NCBI RefSeq assembly: GCF_003259905.1
Contig: NZ_QLMG01000046.1
Location: 1-32,774 of the forward strand
Length of the DNA stretch: 32,774 nt
Source: Salipiger aestuarii
GTDB taxonomy: Bacteria > Pseudomonadota > Alphaproteobacteria > Rhodobacterales > Rhodobacteraceae
Reading direction: 5' to 3'
Under the pieces are notes generated by a model that ran no database searches, had not been told where the DNA came from, and was given only the letters and a program-made list of their open reading frames with translations. Shown here in pieces: positions 11,577 to 21,891 of this stretch; the first letter of the stretch is position 1, and every line of letters begins with the position of its first letter. A program made the translations under genes and the position numbers.

Positions 11577-12029
11577 TTAAACGGCCTGCGCTGCCCCGGC
11601 GGCATGGGCCGCTTCGCTTGCGGCGTCGAGCGCCAGCATGATCGACGCATGACGGTTCTTGTAGGCCTGCGCCGGGCGCAGCACCTCGAGATCGGCAAAG
11701 GGCGCGGGCGGGGGCGGGCCATCGTCCTTGAGCATGGCGCGCAGACCGTCGCGCGCGGCGTCGATCTGTGCGGGCGTGCAGCCGACGATGGCGCCGCCCA
11801 CGACCGCCGCCGCCGCCTGACCCAGCGCGCAGGCCTTCACGTCCTGGGCGTAGTCGGACACCCTGCCATCGCTTATGGTTAGATCGACCGTCACCGTCGA
11901 TCCGCACAGCGGCGAGCGTTTCTTGACGCTTGCGTCCGGCGCATCCAGTCGACCGGTCCGGGGAATATCGGCGGCAAGCGCCAGAATGCGCTGGGAATAA
12001 AGCTTGATGAGGTCGGTTTCGGCAGACAT
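11577..12029 (-). CDS. IscU/NifU-N-like iron-sulfur scaffold family protein
   Basis: From the ATG at 12029 (AAAGGGAAAG just upstream on the minus strand) this encodes 150 residues. Two of the three scaffold cysteines are in place: Cys42 in PLCGSTVTVDL and Cys67 in DVKACALGQAAA. The third position, near the C-terminus, reads PAQAYKNRHASIML with no cysteine, so cluster assembly like that of IscU is uncertain. An additional Cys84 (VGCTPAQ) could substitute in space but is not at the canonical site. The family is typical of alphaproteobacteria and is usually annotated as an iron-sulfur cluster assembly scaffold. It is divergently transcribed from hisI with 66 bp between the starts, suggesting a shared promoter region. 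The upstream extension to 12116 overlaps hisI and is rejected. Confidence 0.85.
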   Translation of the reverse strand: MSAETDLIKLYSQRILALAADIPRTGRLDAPDASVKKRSPLCGSTVTVDLTISDGRVSDYAQDVKACALGQAAAAVVGGAIVGCTPAQIDAARDGLRAMLKDDGPPPPAPFADLEVLRPAQAYKNRHASIMLALDAASEAAHAAGAAQAV

Positions 12030-12095
12030 GGCTTTCCCTTTCGGATCGTCTTTCCTAGATAGGGTTCCAGCGCGCCGCTGCAAAAGGAAATTTCC

Positions 12096-12458
12096 GTGAT
12101 AAGCTTCGATCCACAAACTTTGGTCTATGACGCCCGCGGCCTGATCCCTTGCATCGCGCAGGACGAGACGACGGGCGAGGTGCTGATGATGGCCTGGATG
12201 AACACGGATTCGGTGGCGCGCACGCTGGAAACGGGGCGCGTGACCTACTGGTCGCGCTCACGCAGCGCCTATTGGGTCAAGGGCGAAACGTCCGGTCACG
12301 TCCAGGAACTGGTCGATCTGCGCATCGATTGCGACCGTGACTGCCTGCTTGCGGTCGTGCGCCAGACCGGACCGGCCTGTCACACCAACCGGCGGTCATG
12401 TTTCTATACGGCGATCCGGGACGGAGACGAGACCGAGATCATGGCGCCGATGGTCTGA
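12096..12458 (+). CDS. hisI: Phosphoribosyl-AMP cyclohydrolase HisI
   Basis: A protein of 120 residues, the size of a stand-alone HisI without the HisE domain. Metal-binding residues are recognisable in the DCDRDCLL segment (about 78-85), and the conserved GPACHTNRRSCFY (about 92-104) provides catalytic cysteines. The enzyme hydrolyses the purine ring of phosphoribosyl-AMP, step 3 of histidine synthesis, using zinc and magnesium. It starts with ATG at 12096, with AAGGAAATTTCC just ahead. Its 3' end overlaps the end of gluQ, which runs the other way, by 20 bp. It is separated from any other his gene in this window. Confidence 0.96.
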   Translation: MISFDPQTLVYDARGLIPCIAQDETTGEVLMMAWMNTDSVARTLETGRVTYWSRSRSAYWVKGETSGHVQELVDLRIDCDRDCLLAVVRQTGPACHTNRRSCFYTAIRDGDETEIMAPMV

Positions 12459-13296
12459 GGCCGACCATGGCGCGGATCCCGTCAGGGCAACGGCCTTCGG
12501 TCCGATAAAGCGCAATGGCGCGCGCGTCGTCGCGCTTGGCAAGACGTTTGCCCGCGTCGTCACGGATCAGCCGGTGGTGATGGTAGACCGGAGTCGGCAG
12601 ACCGAGAAGCCGCTGCAACAGCGCGTGGATGGGGGTTGCTTCGAACAGGTCTGCGCCGCGCACCACATGGGTGATGCGTTGCGCGGCGTCATCCACCACC
12701 ACCGCCAGATGATAGGCCGCCCCCATGTCGCGGCGCGCCAGCGCCACGTCGCCGATCCGCGACACCATCCGGTCGGGTGGGGTTTGCACGGTTTGCGTGC
12801 CGGTCGCGGTTTCGGTGAAACCCGGCGCCCCGGCAACAGCGCAGGCGCGGGCCATGTCCAGCCGCAGTGTCGCGGCGTCCGGGCGCGGCCCCGACGGCGG
12901 ACGCGCCGGGCGGCAGGTTCCTGGATAGATCAACCCGTCCGGACCCATCAGCGGCGCGCCTTCCTGCGGCGCGGACAACGCATCACGGATGTCGCGCCGG
13001 GTGCAGGTGCAGGGATAAAGCAGGCCCATCGTCCACAGCCGGTCGAGTGCGGCGGCATATTCGCTCAGGTGCTCGGATTCGCGCCGGCAGGGTTCGGGCC
13101 AGGACAGGCCCAGCCAGCGCAGATCGTCCTTCGTCCGGGTTTCCCATTCGGGGCGGGCGCGGCTACGGTCCAGATCGTCGATCCGCAGCAGAAACGTTCC
13201 CCCCGCCGCCTGCGCCATGTCCCACGCGGTCAGCGCCGAAAAGGCGTGGCCAAGGTGCAGCGGGCCGGTGGGCGAAGGGGCAAAGCGCGTTATCAT
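12439..13296 (-). CDS. gluQ: Glutamyl-Q tRNA(Asp) synthetase
   Basis: A protein of 285 residues from the ATG at 13296. It resembles the catalytic half of glutamyl-tRNA synthetase without the anticodon domain. Visible are the HIGH-type motif FAPSPTGPLHLGHAFSAL (5-22), the zinc site Cys96-X-Cys98 with Tyr124 and Cys128 (CTC, then YPGTC), and a KMSKS-type KRLAKRDDARAI near the end. GluQ attaches glutamate to the queuosine base at position 34 of tRNA-Asp, not to the 3' end. It follows the Pmp3-like gene by 20 bp, so it probably belongs to the trmFO transcript. The longer open frame upstream runs through that neighbour in another frame and is rejected. Confidence 0.94.
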   Translation of the reverse strand: MITRFAPSPTGPLHLGHAFSALTAWDMAQAAGGTFLLRIDDLDRSRARPEWETRTKDDLRWLGLSWPEPCRRESEHLSEYAAALDRLWTMGLLYPCTCTRRDIRDALSAPQEGAPLMGPDGLIYPGTCRPARPPSGPRPDAATLRLDMARACAVAGAPGFTETATGTQTVQTPPDRMVSRIGDVALARRDMGAAYHLAVVVDDAAQRITHVVRGADLFEATPIHALLQRLLGLPTPVYHHHRLIRDDAGKRLAKRDDARAIALYRTEGRCPDGIRAMVGLRPSAP

Positions 13297-13316
13297 GGCG
13301 CGAGCGGGGTCAGTCC

Positions 13317-13538
13317 TCAGTCCTCGTCGCGCCAGACACGTTCGATCCGGCGGGTGCGGCGTTCTTCGCCCGACTGATAGATGAGGATCCACGCCAGCAG
13401 GATGAACATCGGATGCGTGAGACCGCCCGAAAAGATGATCGCCGGAACCCAGATCACGAAAACAAAGATCGACAGAAAGATCCGCCCGGTCAGAAAGATC
13501 GACAGTGGCGGCAGGAAAAGGGCGAGGACATAGTTCAT
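13317..13538 (-). CDS. Small Pmp3/YqaE-like membrane protein
   Basis: A protein of 73 residues starting [19 protein letters not shown], which resembles the start of Pmp3/YqaE proteins (LA-X2-LPPL-X-F pattern). Two further hydrophobic stretches follow ([17 protein letters not shown] and [13 protein letters not shown]), then a highly charged tail ([17 protein letters not shown]) likely to be cytoplasmic. The start codon overlaps the trmFO stop (ATGA), and AGAGGTG lies seven bases ahead, so translation is coupled. gluQ begins 20 bp after its stop. The Pmp3 relation is by pattern only; Pmp3 proteins affect membrane potential and salt tolerance, but no such role can be claimed here. Confidence 0.8.
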   Translation of the reverse strand: MNYVLALFLPPLSIFLTGRIFLSIFVFVIWVPAIIFSGGLTHPMFILLAWILIYQSGEERRTRRIERVWRDED

Positions 13539-14887
13539 GCGGGCACCTCTTGCGTGGCAAGCCAGCCGTCCCACGCGGATTTGGCGCGGTCGGTATAGGC
13601 CTTGTAACGGTCCTTGCGGCCACGACGGCCGCCTTTCAGGCCTTCGATCGGGCGGAACAGGCCGAAGTTCACGTTCATCGGCTGAAAACTCCTGGCCTCG
13701 GCGCCGCCGGTGATGTGGTGGATCAGCGCGCCATGGGCGGTATCCTGGGGGATGTCGGGCAGCGCGTGGCCGAGGATCTCGGCAACGGCCATGCGCCCCG
13801 CGGCCAATCCCATGGCAGCGGATTCCACATACCCCTCGACCCCGGTGATCTGGCCCGCGAAGCGGATGTTGGGGCGCGAGCGCAGGCGCATCTGCGCATC
13901 CAGCAGCGTCGGAGAGTTGAGGAACGTGTTGCGGTGAATCCCGCCCAGCCGCGCAAACCGGGCGTCTTGCAGGCCGGGGATCATCCGCAGCACTTCGGTC
14001 TGCGCGCCGTATTTCATCTTGGTCTGAAAACCGACGATGTTGTACAGCGTGCCAAGCGCGTTGTCGCGGCGCAGCTGCACGACCGCATAGGCCTTGTCAT
14101 CGGGCGCGTGCGCGTTGGTCAGGCCGATAGGCTTCATCGGGCCGAAGCGCAGGGTTTCACGGCCGCGCTCGGCCATGACCTCGATCGGCAGGCAACCGTC
14201 GAAGTAACCGGCGGTCTCGCCTGCGTGGAATTCGGTCTTTTCCGCAGCCAGAAGCGCGTCGATAAACGCTTCGTACTGCGGTTTGGTCATCGGACAGTTG
14301 ACGTAGGCGCGGCGTTCTTCTTCGGTGTCGCCCTTGTCGTAGCGCGATTGCATCCAGGCCACGCCCATGTCGATGCTGTCGGCGTGTACGATGGGGGCGA
14401 TGGCGTCGAAAAACGCCAGCGCGTCGGTGCCGGTTTCCGCCGCGATGGCCCGCCCGAGCGCGTCCGAGGTCAGCGGGCCGGTGGCGATGATCCAGTGGCC
14501 ATCGTCGGGCAGGGCGGTGATTTCCTCATCGCTGACAGCGATCCTGGGGTGGGCGCGCAGGGCATCGGTGACAGCCTGGGAAAATGCGTCGCGATCGACC
14601 GCCAGCGCGCCGCCGGCGGGCAGGCGGTTTTCCTGCGCCATGCGCATCACGATGCCGCCCGCCCGGCGCATTTCCCAATGCAGCAGGCCGACGGCGTTCT
14701 GCTCGTCGTCGTCGGAACGGAAGGAATTCGAGCACACCATCTCGGCCAGCTTGCCGGTGCGGTGGGCGAAGGTTTCGACGCCGGGGCGCATCTCGTGGAT
14801 GACCACGTCGATGCCGGCTTGCGCCGCCTGCCAGGCGGCCTCGGATCCGGCCATGCCGCCGCCGACGATATGAAGTGTCTGTGTCAT
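13535..14887 (-). CDS. trmFO: Folate-dependent tRNA (m5U54) methyltransferase TrmFO
   Basis: A protein of 450 residues starting [19 protein letters not shown], with the FAD-binding GGGMAG at 9-14. The conserved CSNSFRSDD follows at 52-60, then [25 protein letters not shown] and [10 protein letters not shown], ending with the family pattern MNVNFGLF. TrmFO methylates U54 in the T loop of tRNA using methylene-tetrahydrofolate as carbon donor and reduced FAD, in contrast to the SAM-dependent TrmA. The frame extends upstream to 15013, but those residues run through the intergenic repeat and lack family similarity, so the ATG at 14887 is chosen. It is the first gene of the trmFO, Pmp3-like, gluQ series. 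Confidence 0.96.
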   Translation of the reverse strand: MTQTLHIVGGGMAGSEAAWQAAQAGIDVVIHEMRPGVETFAHRTGKLAEMVCSNSFRSDDDEQNAVGLLHWEMRRAGGIVMRMAQENRLPAGGALAVDRDAFSQAVTDALRAHPRIAVSDEEITALPDDGHWIIATGPLTSDALGRAIAAETGTDALAFFDAIAPIVHADSIDMGVAWMQSRYDKGDTEEERRAYVNCPMTKPQYEAFIDALLAAEKTEFHAGETAGYFDGCLPIEVMAERGRETLRFGPMKPIGLTNAHAPDDKAYAVVQLRRDNALGTLYNIVGFQTKMKYGAQTEVLRMIPGLQDARFARLGGIHRNTFLNSPTLLDAQMRLRSRPNIRFAGQITGVEGYVESAAMGLAAGRMAVAEILGHALPDIPQDTAHGALIHHITGGAEARSFQPMNVNFGLFRPIEGLKGGRRGRKDRYKAYTDRAKSAWDGWLATQEVPA

Positions 14888-14952
14888 GACTTGGCAGATA
14901 GGGGATCGGTGCGGCGAAGTTAAGAGGGGACGCGCGCGATGTCTGGTGCCGA

Positions 14953-15020
14953 GGGGGGCGCTGCCCCCCGCCTGCGGCTCCCCCCGGAGTTTATCTGGCA
15001 AGATGAAGGGCAAGATGAAG
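14953..15020 (+). repeat. Intergenic repeat: GC hairpin plus GGAGTTT...GGCAAGATGAAG element
   Basis: The element consists of a self-complementary GGGGGGCGCTGCCCCCC (14953-14969), a second GC-rich block, then CGGAGTTTATCTGGCAAGATG, ending in a perfect 12-bp tandem duplication of GGCAAGATGAAG (14997-15008 and 15009-15020). A close relative, inverted, lies at 32586-32622 in this window. From memory, similar sequences (GC block, GGAGTATTT or GGAGTTT, AAGATGAAG) are spread through intergenic regions of Rhodobacteraceae genomes. It sits between the divergent trmFO and trpB genes. No protein-coding role is evident. Confidence 0.7.
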
Positions 15021-15102
15021 GGCGCGCGCGCCTGCTGGGGGGCTGGTCAAAACGGACGCTTGTGGCTTAATGGTGCGCAACTGAAAAACGGAGAGGCGCG
15101 CG

Positions 15103-16329
15103 ATGGACGATCTGTTCAATTCCTTCATGAACGGCCCCGACGAAAAGGGGCGCTTTGGCATTCACGGCGGGCGCTTCGTGTCCGAGACGCTGATGCCGCT
15201 GATCCTGGCGCTTGAGGCGGAATACGACCACGCCAAGACCGACGACAGTTTCTGGGCTGAAATGGACGGCCTGTGGAAGCATTACGTCGGGCGGCCCTCG
15301 CCGCTGTATTTTGCCGAGCGCATGACGCAGGAGCTGGGCGGTGCGAAAGTGTACCTCAAGCGGGACGAGCTGAACCACACCGGCGCGCACAAGATCAACA
15401 ACGTGCTGGGGCAGATCATCCTGGCGCGACGCATGGGCAAGACGCGGATCATCGCGGAAACCGGCGCGGGGCAGCATGGCGTGGCGACCGCCACCGTCTG
15501 CGCCAAGTTCGGGCTGAAATGCGTCGTCTACATGGGCGCGCACGACGTCGAGCGGCAAAAACCCAACGTGTTCCGGATGAAGCTGCTGGGGGCGGAGGTG
15601 ATTCCGGTGACGTCGGGGCGCGGTACGCTGAAGGATGCGATGAACGATGCGCTGCGCGACTGGGTGACCAATGTGCGCGACACGTTCTACTGCATCGGCA
15701 CCGTGGCGGGGCCGCATCCGTATCCGGCCATGGTGCGCGATTTCCAGTCGATCATCGGCAAGGAAGTGCGCTGGCAGCTGCCCGAGCAGGAAGGCGAGGG
15801 GCGTCTGCCCGATACCGTCATCGCGGCCATTGGCGGCGGATCGAACGCGATGGGGCTGTTCTATCCGTTCCTCGACGACAAGTCCGTCAAGATCATCGGG
15901 GTCGAGGCGGGAGGCAAGGGCGTCAACGACGAAATGCAGCATTGCGCCTCGCTGACCGGCGGGCGACCCGGCGTGCTGCATGGCAACCGGACGTATCTGT
16001 TGCAGGATGATGACGGGCAGATCCTTGAGGGGTTCTCGATCTCGGCGGGGCTGGATTATCCGGGAATCGGGCCGGAACACGCCTGGCTGCACGATGTGGG
16101 GCGGGCGGAATATGTGTCGATCACCGATGCCGAGGCGCTGGAGGCGTTCCAGTTTTCCTGCCGCACCGAAGGTATCATTCCGGCGCTGGAACCCAGCCAC
16201 GCGCTGGCGCATGTGATGAAGATCGCGCCGACCTTGCCCAGGGACCATATTGTCGTGATGAACATGTGCGGGCGCGGCGACAAGGATATCTTTGCCGTGG
16301 CCGAGCATCTGGGGCAGAAGCTGGGCTGA
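15103..16329 (+). CDS. trpB: Tryptophan synthase beta chain
   Basis: A protein of 408 residues of normal TrpB length. The PLP lysine is Lys97 in HTGAHKINN, catalytic Glu is in [10 protein letters not shown] (about 118), and the phosphate-binding loop is GGGSNAMG. It condenses indole with serine to make tryptophan, in complex with TrpA. The ATG has GGAGAGG (15091-15097) just ahead. The gene stands alone: the divergent trmFO and an intergenic repeat lie upstream and the convergent hpt downstream. In many relatives trpF precedes trpB directly, and no trpF is visible here. The end ([11 protein letters not shown]) is intact. Confidence 0.97.
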   Translation: MDDLFNSFMNGPDEKGRFGIHGGRFVSETLMPLILALEAEYDHAKTDDSFWAEMDGLWKHYVGRPSPLYFAERMTQELGGAKVYLKRDELNHTGAHKINNVLGQIILARRMGKTRIIAETGAGQHGVATATVCAKFGLKCVVYMGAHDVERQKPNVFRMKLLGAEVIPVTSGRGTLKDAMNDALRDWVTNVRDTFYCIGTVAGPHPYPAMVRDFQSIIGKEVRWQLPEQEGEGRLPDTVIAAIGGGSNAMGLFYPFLDDKSVKIIGVEAGGKGVNDEMQHCASLTGGRPGVLHGNRTYLLQDDDGQILEGFSISAGLDYPGIGPEHAWLHDVGRAEYVSITDAEALEAFQFSCRTEGIIPALEPSHALAHVMKIAPTLPRDHIVVMNMCGRGDKDIFAVAEHLGQKLG

Positions 16330-16386
16330 TCTGACGGGGCGCGGGGGCCTCCCCCCCGGTTATGCGTGGCGGACCCGCGCCCCTGG

Positions 16387-16929
16387 TCATGCGTTGGGAA
16401 AGCGCACCTTGCCGATGAACGGCAGGTTGCGGTTTCGCTGCGCGAAGTCGATGCCGTAGCCGACGACAAATTCGTCGGGAATCTCGAACCCGATCCAGTC
16501 GGCGCGCAGGTCGACTTCGCGCCGCGCGGGCTTGTCCAGCAGCGCGATGGTGCGCAGTTTGCGCGGCGCGCGCGATTTCAACAGACGCAGCACATGGCTG
16601 AGCGTGAACCCGGTGTCGACGATGTCTTCGACCACCAGCACGTCGCGCCCTTCGATGGGCGAGCGCAGATCCTTGAGGATGCGCACCTCGCGGCTGGATT
16701 CCAGCGCATCGCCATAGGATGACGCCTCAAGGAAATCCACCTCGACCGGCAGATCCAGTTCGCGCACCAGATCGGCGATGAACACGAAGCTGCCGCGCAA
16801 CAGCCCCACGACGATGAGCTTTTCCGTGTCCGCGAATTCGCGCCCGATCTCGCGGGCCAGCGTCTCGATGCGCGCGGCGATTGCCTTGGCCGAGATCATC
16901 TCATCGACCACATAGGGCTGCTCTGTCAT
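16387..16929 (-). CDS. hpt: Hypoxanthine phosphoribosyltransferase
   Basis: A protein of 180 residues from the ATG at 16929. The PRPP-binding loop [14 protein letters not shown] (97-110) and the N-terminal GLLRGSFVF (42-50) are diagnostic of type I phosphoribosyltransferases of the hypoxanthine/guanine class; [20 protein letters not shown] near the end is Hpt-specific. It salvages hypoxanthine (and guanine) to IMP/GMP in the cytoplasm. Longer versions of the frame reach back into the divergent COQ10-like gene and are rejected. The two genes start 90 bp apart and face away from each other. Confidence 0.95.
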   Translation of the reverse strand: MTEQPYVVDEMISAKAIAARIETLAREIGREFADTEKLIVVGLLRGSFVFIADLVRELDLPVEVDFLEASSYGDALESSREVRILKDLRSPIEGRDVLVVEDIVDTGFTLSHVLRLLKSRAPRKLRTIALLDKPARREVDLRADWIGFEIPDEFVVGYGIDFAQRNRNLPFIGKVRFPNA

Positions 16930-17019
16930 GGATTCCCCGTAAACCGCTTGCAAATGCGCGCCCAGCATAAGAAACACCACGGGATTGTCACGCGGGAAAC
17001 GAGGGCTAGAACCAGCCAC

Positions 17020-17475
17020 ATGCCTACGCATTCCGAAACCCGGCACCTGCCATACAGCGCCCAGCAGATGTACGATCTGGTCGGCGACGTCGAATCCTAT
17101 CCGCAATTTCTGCCGTGGACGGCAGCCGCGCGCATCCGGTCCTGCGAACAGGTCGAGGATCACGAGGTGATGCTGGCGGACCTGGTCATCAGCTTCAAGG
17201 TGTTCCGCGAACGGTTCGGCAGTCGCGTGACGCTGTATCCGCAGGAAAACCGGATCGACACTGAATATCTGGACGGCCCGTTCAAGCACATGATTTCGAA
17301 ATGGCGGTTCGAGGATACGCCCGAGGGCGGCGTCGACGTGCATTTCTTTGTCGATTTCGAATTCCGCAACCGTATCCTGCAAGGGGCGGCGGGCATGTTC
17401 TTTTACGAGGCGATGCAGCGCATCGTGCGGGCGTTCGAGCGGCGCGCAGATGCGCTTTACGGCCCCTCAGCCTAG
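17020..17475 (+). CDS. COQ10/RatA family START-domain protein
   Basis: A protein of 151 residues starting [20 protein letters not shown]. It continues [19 protein letters not shown], the signature of the polyketide cyclase/START-like COQ10 family. The helix-grip fold is followed to [17 protein letters not shown]. Mitochondrial COQ10 binds ubiquinone and helps it function in respiration; the E. coli relative was described as RatA, which interferes with 70S ribosome formation. In an alphaproteobacterium a quinone-related role is the more likely one, but this is inference. The ATG at 17020 fits the family start; GAGGG is about 15 bases upstream. Its end overlaps pncC, on the other strand, by 9 bp. 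Confidence 0.92.
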   Translation: MPTHSETRHLPYSAQQMYDLVGDVESYPQFLPWTAAARIRSCEQVEDHEVMLADLVISFKVFRERFGSRVTLYPQENRIDTEYLDGPFKHMISKWRFEDTPEGGVDVHFFVDFEFRNRILQGAAGMFFYEAMQRIVRAFERRADALYGPSA

Positions 17476-17952
17476 GCGCGCCAGCGCGTCGCGCAGCAGT
17501 CTCAGCGCATGTTCGGTGGCGGCGGCGCGCACGTTCGCACGCCCCAGCGCGCCGAATTCCACGGTCTCGACAACGGCGGCCGTGATCTTGCCGGCCAGCG
17601 CAAAGCACACGCGCCCTTCGGGCTTGTGCTCCGATCCGCCGGGGCCAGCGATGCCCGACACCGCGACCGACAGGTCGGCGCGCGCGCAATCCAGCGCGCC
17701 CCTGGCCATTTCGGCGGCGACCTGTTCGGATACCGCGCCATGCCGGTCCAGCGTGTCCTGCGCCACGCCAAGCAGGTCGCGCTTGGCGGCGTTGGAATAG
17801 GTCACCAGCCCTCGTTCGAAGATTTCCGATGATCCGGCAATATCGGTCAGCGCGGCTGCAACCAGGCCGCCGGTGCAGCTTTCGGCGGTGGTCACGATCA
17901 GGCCGCGGGCACGCGCCAGCGTCAGGATTTCGGTGGCAAGGATTTGCGTCAC
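17467..17952 (-). CDS. pncC: Nicotinamide-nucleotide amidohydrolase PncC (CinA C-terminal domain)
   Basis: A protein of 161 residues comprising only the CinA C-terminal domain, with [15 protein letters not shown] (21-35), [18 protein letters not shown] and SGIAGPGG. This domain deamidates nicotinamide mononucleotide to nicotinate mononucleotide and so recycles pyridine nucleotide. The start is GTG at 17952: the ATG two bases earlier is followed at once by TGA. It begins 10 bp after the pgpA stop and is the last gene of the ispDF-pgpA-pncC series. The N-terminal CinA (MocF-like) domain is absent, as is common. Confidence 0.94.
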   Translation of the reverse strand: MTQILATEILTLARARGLIVTTAESCTGGLVAAALTDIAGSSEIFERGLVTYSNAAKRDLLGVAQDTLDRHGAVSEQVAAEMARGALDCARADLSVAVSGIAGPGGSEHKPEGRVCFALAGKITAAVVETVEFGALGRANVRAAATEHALRLLRDALARLG

Positions 17953-17962
17953 ATCGGCGCCC

Positions 17963-18448
17963 TCACATCAGCACGCCGTGGGCCAGCGCGGCCAGAACGA
18001 TGGTCACGATCGCCGCAAACACCCCCGCGATGACGTCATCCAGCATCACCCCCAGCGCAGAGCCCATGCGGTCGGCCTTGCCCACCAGCCAGGGTTTCCA
18101 GATGTCGAACAGCCGGAACAGCACAAACGCCGCGATCCAGCCGGGATACAGCCGCCAGAGATCGACCCCCATCATCGCCGCGCCGTAGCCGACCGGGAAC
18201 AGCGCGATCCACTGGCCAACCACCTCGTCGATCACCACCCAGGACGGGTCGTGGTCGTCGCCGGTTGCGATCACCCTTTGCGTCGCGGCCAGTCCGATCG
18301 CAAACGCCAGGACGCTGGCCGCGAGCAACAGCCAGAACCCACCCGCTAGCAGGATGCCGTAACCCACCGGCAGCGCGGCAAGCGAGCCCCAGGTGCCGGG
18401 GGCGGGGCGCAGATACCCCACGCCGAAAAACGAGGCGACAAGCTTCAT
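17963..18448 (-). CDS. pgpA: Phosphatidylglycerophosphatase A
   Basis: A protein of 161 residues starting [20 protein letters not shown], with the family's GTWGSLAAL (18-26), [12 protein letters not shown] and [10 protein letters not shown] followed by [11 protein letters not shown]. Four hydrophobic segments make it an inner-membrane protein. It removes phosphate from phosphatidylglycerophosphate in the last step of phosphatidylglycerol synthesis. The ATG overlaps the ispDF stop (ATGA), so it is translationally coupled. A much longer in-frame version reaches back through ispDF and is a shadow. Confidence 0.95.
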   Translation of the reverse strand: MKLVASFFGVGYLRPAPGTWGSLAALPVGYGILLAGGFWLLLAASVLAFAIGLAATQRVIATGDDHDPSWVVIDEVVGQWIALFPVGYGAAMMGVDLWRLYPGWIAAFVLFRLFDIWKPWLVGKADRMGSALGVMLDDVIAGVFAAIVTIVLAALAHGVLM

Positions 18449-19587
18449 GGTTTCACCAGTGTTGCGGTTGCGATGGCGGCGATACCTTCTTCTCGGCCGG
18501 TGAACCCCAGCCGTTCCGATGTTGTCGCCTTGACGGAAATCCGGTCCGGGGCGACGCCGGTGATGCGCGCCATTTCGGCGGTCATCGCACCGGCGTGGGG
18601 CCCGATCTTTGGCTGTTCGCAGACCAGCGTGAGGTCGATATTGGAAATGGCAAAGCCGTTCCGCGCCGCAAGGTCCACCGCGTGACGCAGGAAAATTTCG
18701 GAGGCAGCGCCCTTCCATTGCAGGTCCGAAGGGGGAAAATGCCGCCCAATGTCGCCCATGGCCATGGCGCCATACAGCGCATCCGTGACCGCGTGCATGC
18801 CGACATCCGCATCCGAATGCCCCTGCAACCCACGCCCGTGCGGGATTTTCACGCCGCACAGAACGACGTGATCCCCCGCGCCAAAGCGGTGTACGTCGTA
18901 ACCGTTGCCCAGCCGGATATCCATCGCGGTCTCCCTTGTGGGGGTAACAATAGCGCTGGCCCGCGCAAAGTCCCGCGGGCCGGTGATCTTGAGATTGCGG
19001 TCCTCGCCCGGAACGATGGCGACATCCAGCCCGGCGGCCAGCGCGACCTCGACATCGTCAGCGGCCCCGCCGGGGTGGGCGGCGTGGGCGGCGGTGATGG
19101 CGTCAAGGTGAAATCCCTGCGGGGTCTGCGCGCGCCACAGCCCCTTGCGGTCGCGCGTGCCGGTGACTCGTCCGGCCGCGCCCGTCCACAGGGCATCGGT
19201 CACGCCAAGCGCCGGGGCGGCGCCATCGTGCCGCGACAGCGCGTCGGTCACGGCGTCGATCACTGTGCGCGACACGCACGGGCGCGCGACGTCGTGAATA
19301 AGGACCGTCTTCAGGGACGCATCCCTGACCGCTGCAAGCCCCGCGCGCACCGATGCGGACCTGTCGGGCCCGCCGTGAACCAGGGTCACGTCCAGCCCCG
19401 CGCAGCAGGCGGTTGCGATGGCGGTATCGTCCGGATGAATCACCAGAATCAGGCTCGGCAGATGGGAAAAGGCCTCAAGCGTCCAGCGGGCAACCGGTTT
19501 ACCGGCCAGGTCCTGCCATTGCTTGGGCCGATCGCCGCCCGCGCGGGTGCCGCGCCCGGCGGCCACGATGATGACGCCTGTCTTCAT
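18445..19587 (-). CDS. ispDF: Bifunctional IspD/IspF isoprenoid enzyme
   Basis: A protein of 380 residues. Residues 1 to about 220 are IspD (CDP-ME synthase) with [17 protein letters not shown] (8-24), VLIHDVARP (95-103) and RAQTPQGF (152-159). From about 222 the IspF domain follows ([14 protein letters not shown], metal ligands Asp231 and His233, [14 protein letters not shown], then [11 protein letters not shown]). It carries out two non-consecutive steps of the methylerythritol phosphate pathway. The fusion is normal in many alphaproteobacteria. It leads the ispDF-pgpA-pncC series and diverges from dusB across 178 bp in which I see no clear promoter. Confidence 0.96.
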   Translation of the reverse strand: MKTGVIIVAAGRGTRAGGDRPKQWQDLAGKPVARWTLEAFSHLPSLILVIHPDDTAIATACCAGLDVTLVHGGPDRSASVRAGLAAVRDASLKTVLIHDVARPCVSRTVIDAVTDALSRHDGAAPALGVTDALWTGAAGRVTGTRDRKGLWRAQTPQGFHLDAITAAHAAHPGGAADDVEVALAAGLDVAIVPGEDRNLKITGPRDFARASAIVTPTRETAMDIRLGNGYDVHRFGAGDHVVLCGVKIPHGRGLQGHSDADVGMHAVTDALYGAMAMGDIGRHFPPSDLQWKGAASEIFLRHAVDLAARNGFAISNIDLTLVCEQPKIGPHAGAMTAEMARITGVAPDRISVKATTSERLGFTGREEGIAAIATATLVKP

Positions 19588-19765
19588 GCGGATACGCTCA
19601 CTTTCGGGATCTTCCTAGGGCGTGGCGCGGGGCGGTGCAATCGGCCCTTGGCGGGTGATCAAAAATTAGGCGTGTCATGGTGCTGTGCAGGCAAAACGAG
19701 TATCAGAGATTGAATGCGGATGCGGGGCAGGTTACCCCACAAGCATATGCACAAGGAATAGGCGC

Positions 19766-20805
<1,040 letters not shown>

Positions 20806-20809
<4 letters not shown>

Positions 20810-21891
20810 ACAGCGAACTTCAGATGCAGCTGTGGTCGTCACTGCCGGTACCGTCGATCCTGCTCGACGCCGAAGAGCGTATCGCCGACATGAACCCCGC
20901 CGCCGAAGGGTTCCTGAACAATTCCGCCAAGTGGCTGGTCGGTCAGCCGATCTGGGACCGGCTTGCGGTGGATGCGCCGCTGGAAGAAAGCCTTGCCCGC
21001 GCGCGCGCCAATGGCACGCCGCTGTTCGTCAACGATGTGGACGTGGGCACCGGCAACCGCCCGCCGCTGGTCTGCAATCTTCAGATTGCGCCGGTGCAGG
21101 GCTATCCGGGCTGGTTCATCATGTTGATCAGCCCGCGTGAGCTGGCCGGGCGCATGACCCAGAGCCATTCGGTCAAATCCGCTGCCAAATCCGCCATCGG
21201 CATGGCCGAGATGCTGGCGCATGAAATCAAGAACCCGCTGGCCGGCATCGCCGGTGCGGCGCAGCTGCTGTCGATGAGCCTGTCCAAGGACGATCTGGAA
21301 CTCACCGACCTGATCGTTGCCGAAACCCGCCGCATCGTGAAACTGCTTGAACAGGTCGAACAATTCGGCAACCTCGTGGCGCCGGAAAAGAAGCCGGTCA
21401 ACATCCACGACGTGCTGGACCGGGCGCGCCGGTCGACGCAGCTCGGCGTCGGCGGGCACATGAAATACGTCGAGGATTTCGACCCTTCGCTGCCCGCGGC
21501 CTACGGCGATCCGGACCAGTTGCTGCAAGTGATTCTGAACTTGCTCAAGAATGCCGCCGAAGCGGCGGACCCAAAATCCGGCGGCACCGTCCGGCTGCAC
21601 ACGTTCTACGAGCACAGCTTTCGGACGCGGCGCGCCGATGGCTCGGCGCAGAAACTGCCGCTTCAGATTGAGGTCATCGACGACGGCCCCGGTCTGCCCG
21701 ACGATATCCGAGGCGACGTGTTCGACCCCTTCGTTTCGGGAAAAGAGAATGGCACGGGGCTAGGCCTCGCGCTGGTGAGCAAGATCGTTTCCGATCACGA
21801 CGGCTGGATTTCGGTGGATTCCGTTCCGGGCCGCACTGTTTTCAGGATTTCACTTCCCCGCGCACCGCGCGAGACAGAGGAGAAGACGTAA
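20806..21891 (+). CDS. ntrB: Nitrogen regulation sensor kinase NtrB
   Basis: A protein of 361 residues from a GTG that overlaps the dusB stop (GTGA). An N-terminal PAS domain (about 1-110, PVPSILLDAEERIADMNPAA) precedes the phosphoacceptor His139 in MLAHEIKNPLAGIAGAAQ and the HATPase domain (NLLKNAAEAAD, DDGPGLP, GTGLGLALVSKI). No membrane spans are visible, as expected for a cytoplasmic kinase controlled by PII protein. It phosphorylates NtrC under nitrogen limitation. The frame is open further upstream inside dusB, but that part is not NtrB-like. ntrC starts immediately after its TAA. Confidence 0.95.

Noticed and set aside
16340-16386. The GC-rich GGGGGCC/CCCCCCC sequence after trpB as a terminator
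   Set aside because: It can fold, but no T run follows on either strand.
18445-19587. ispD-ispF fusion as a novelty
   Set aside because: Bifunctional IspDF is common in alphaproteobacteria.
19629-19655. A sigma-54 type -24/-12 promoter ahead of dusB
   Set aside because: The GG and GC pairs are 11 rather than 10 bases apart, and the R. capsulatus nifR3-ntrBC operon is not known to need sigma-54.
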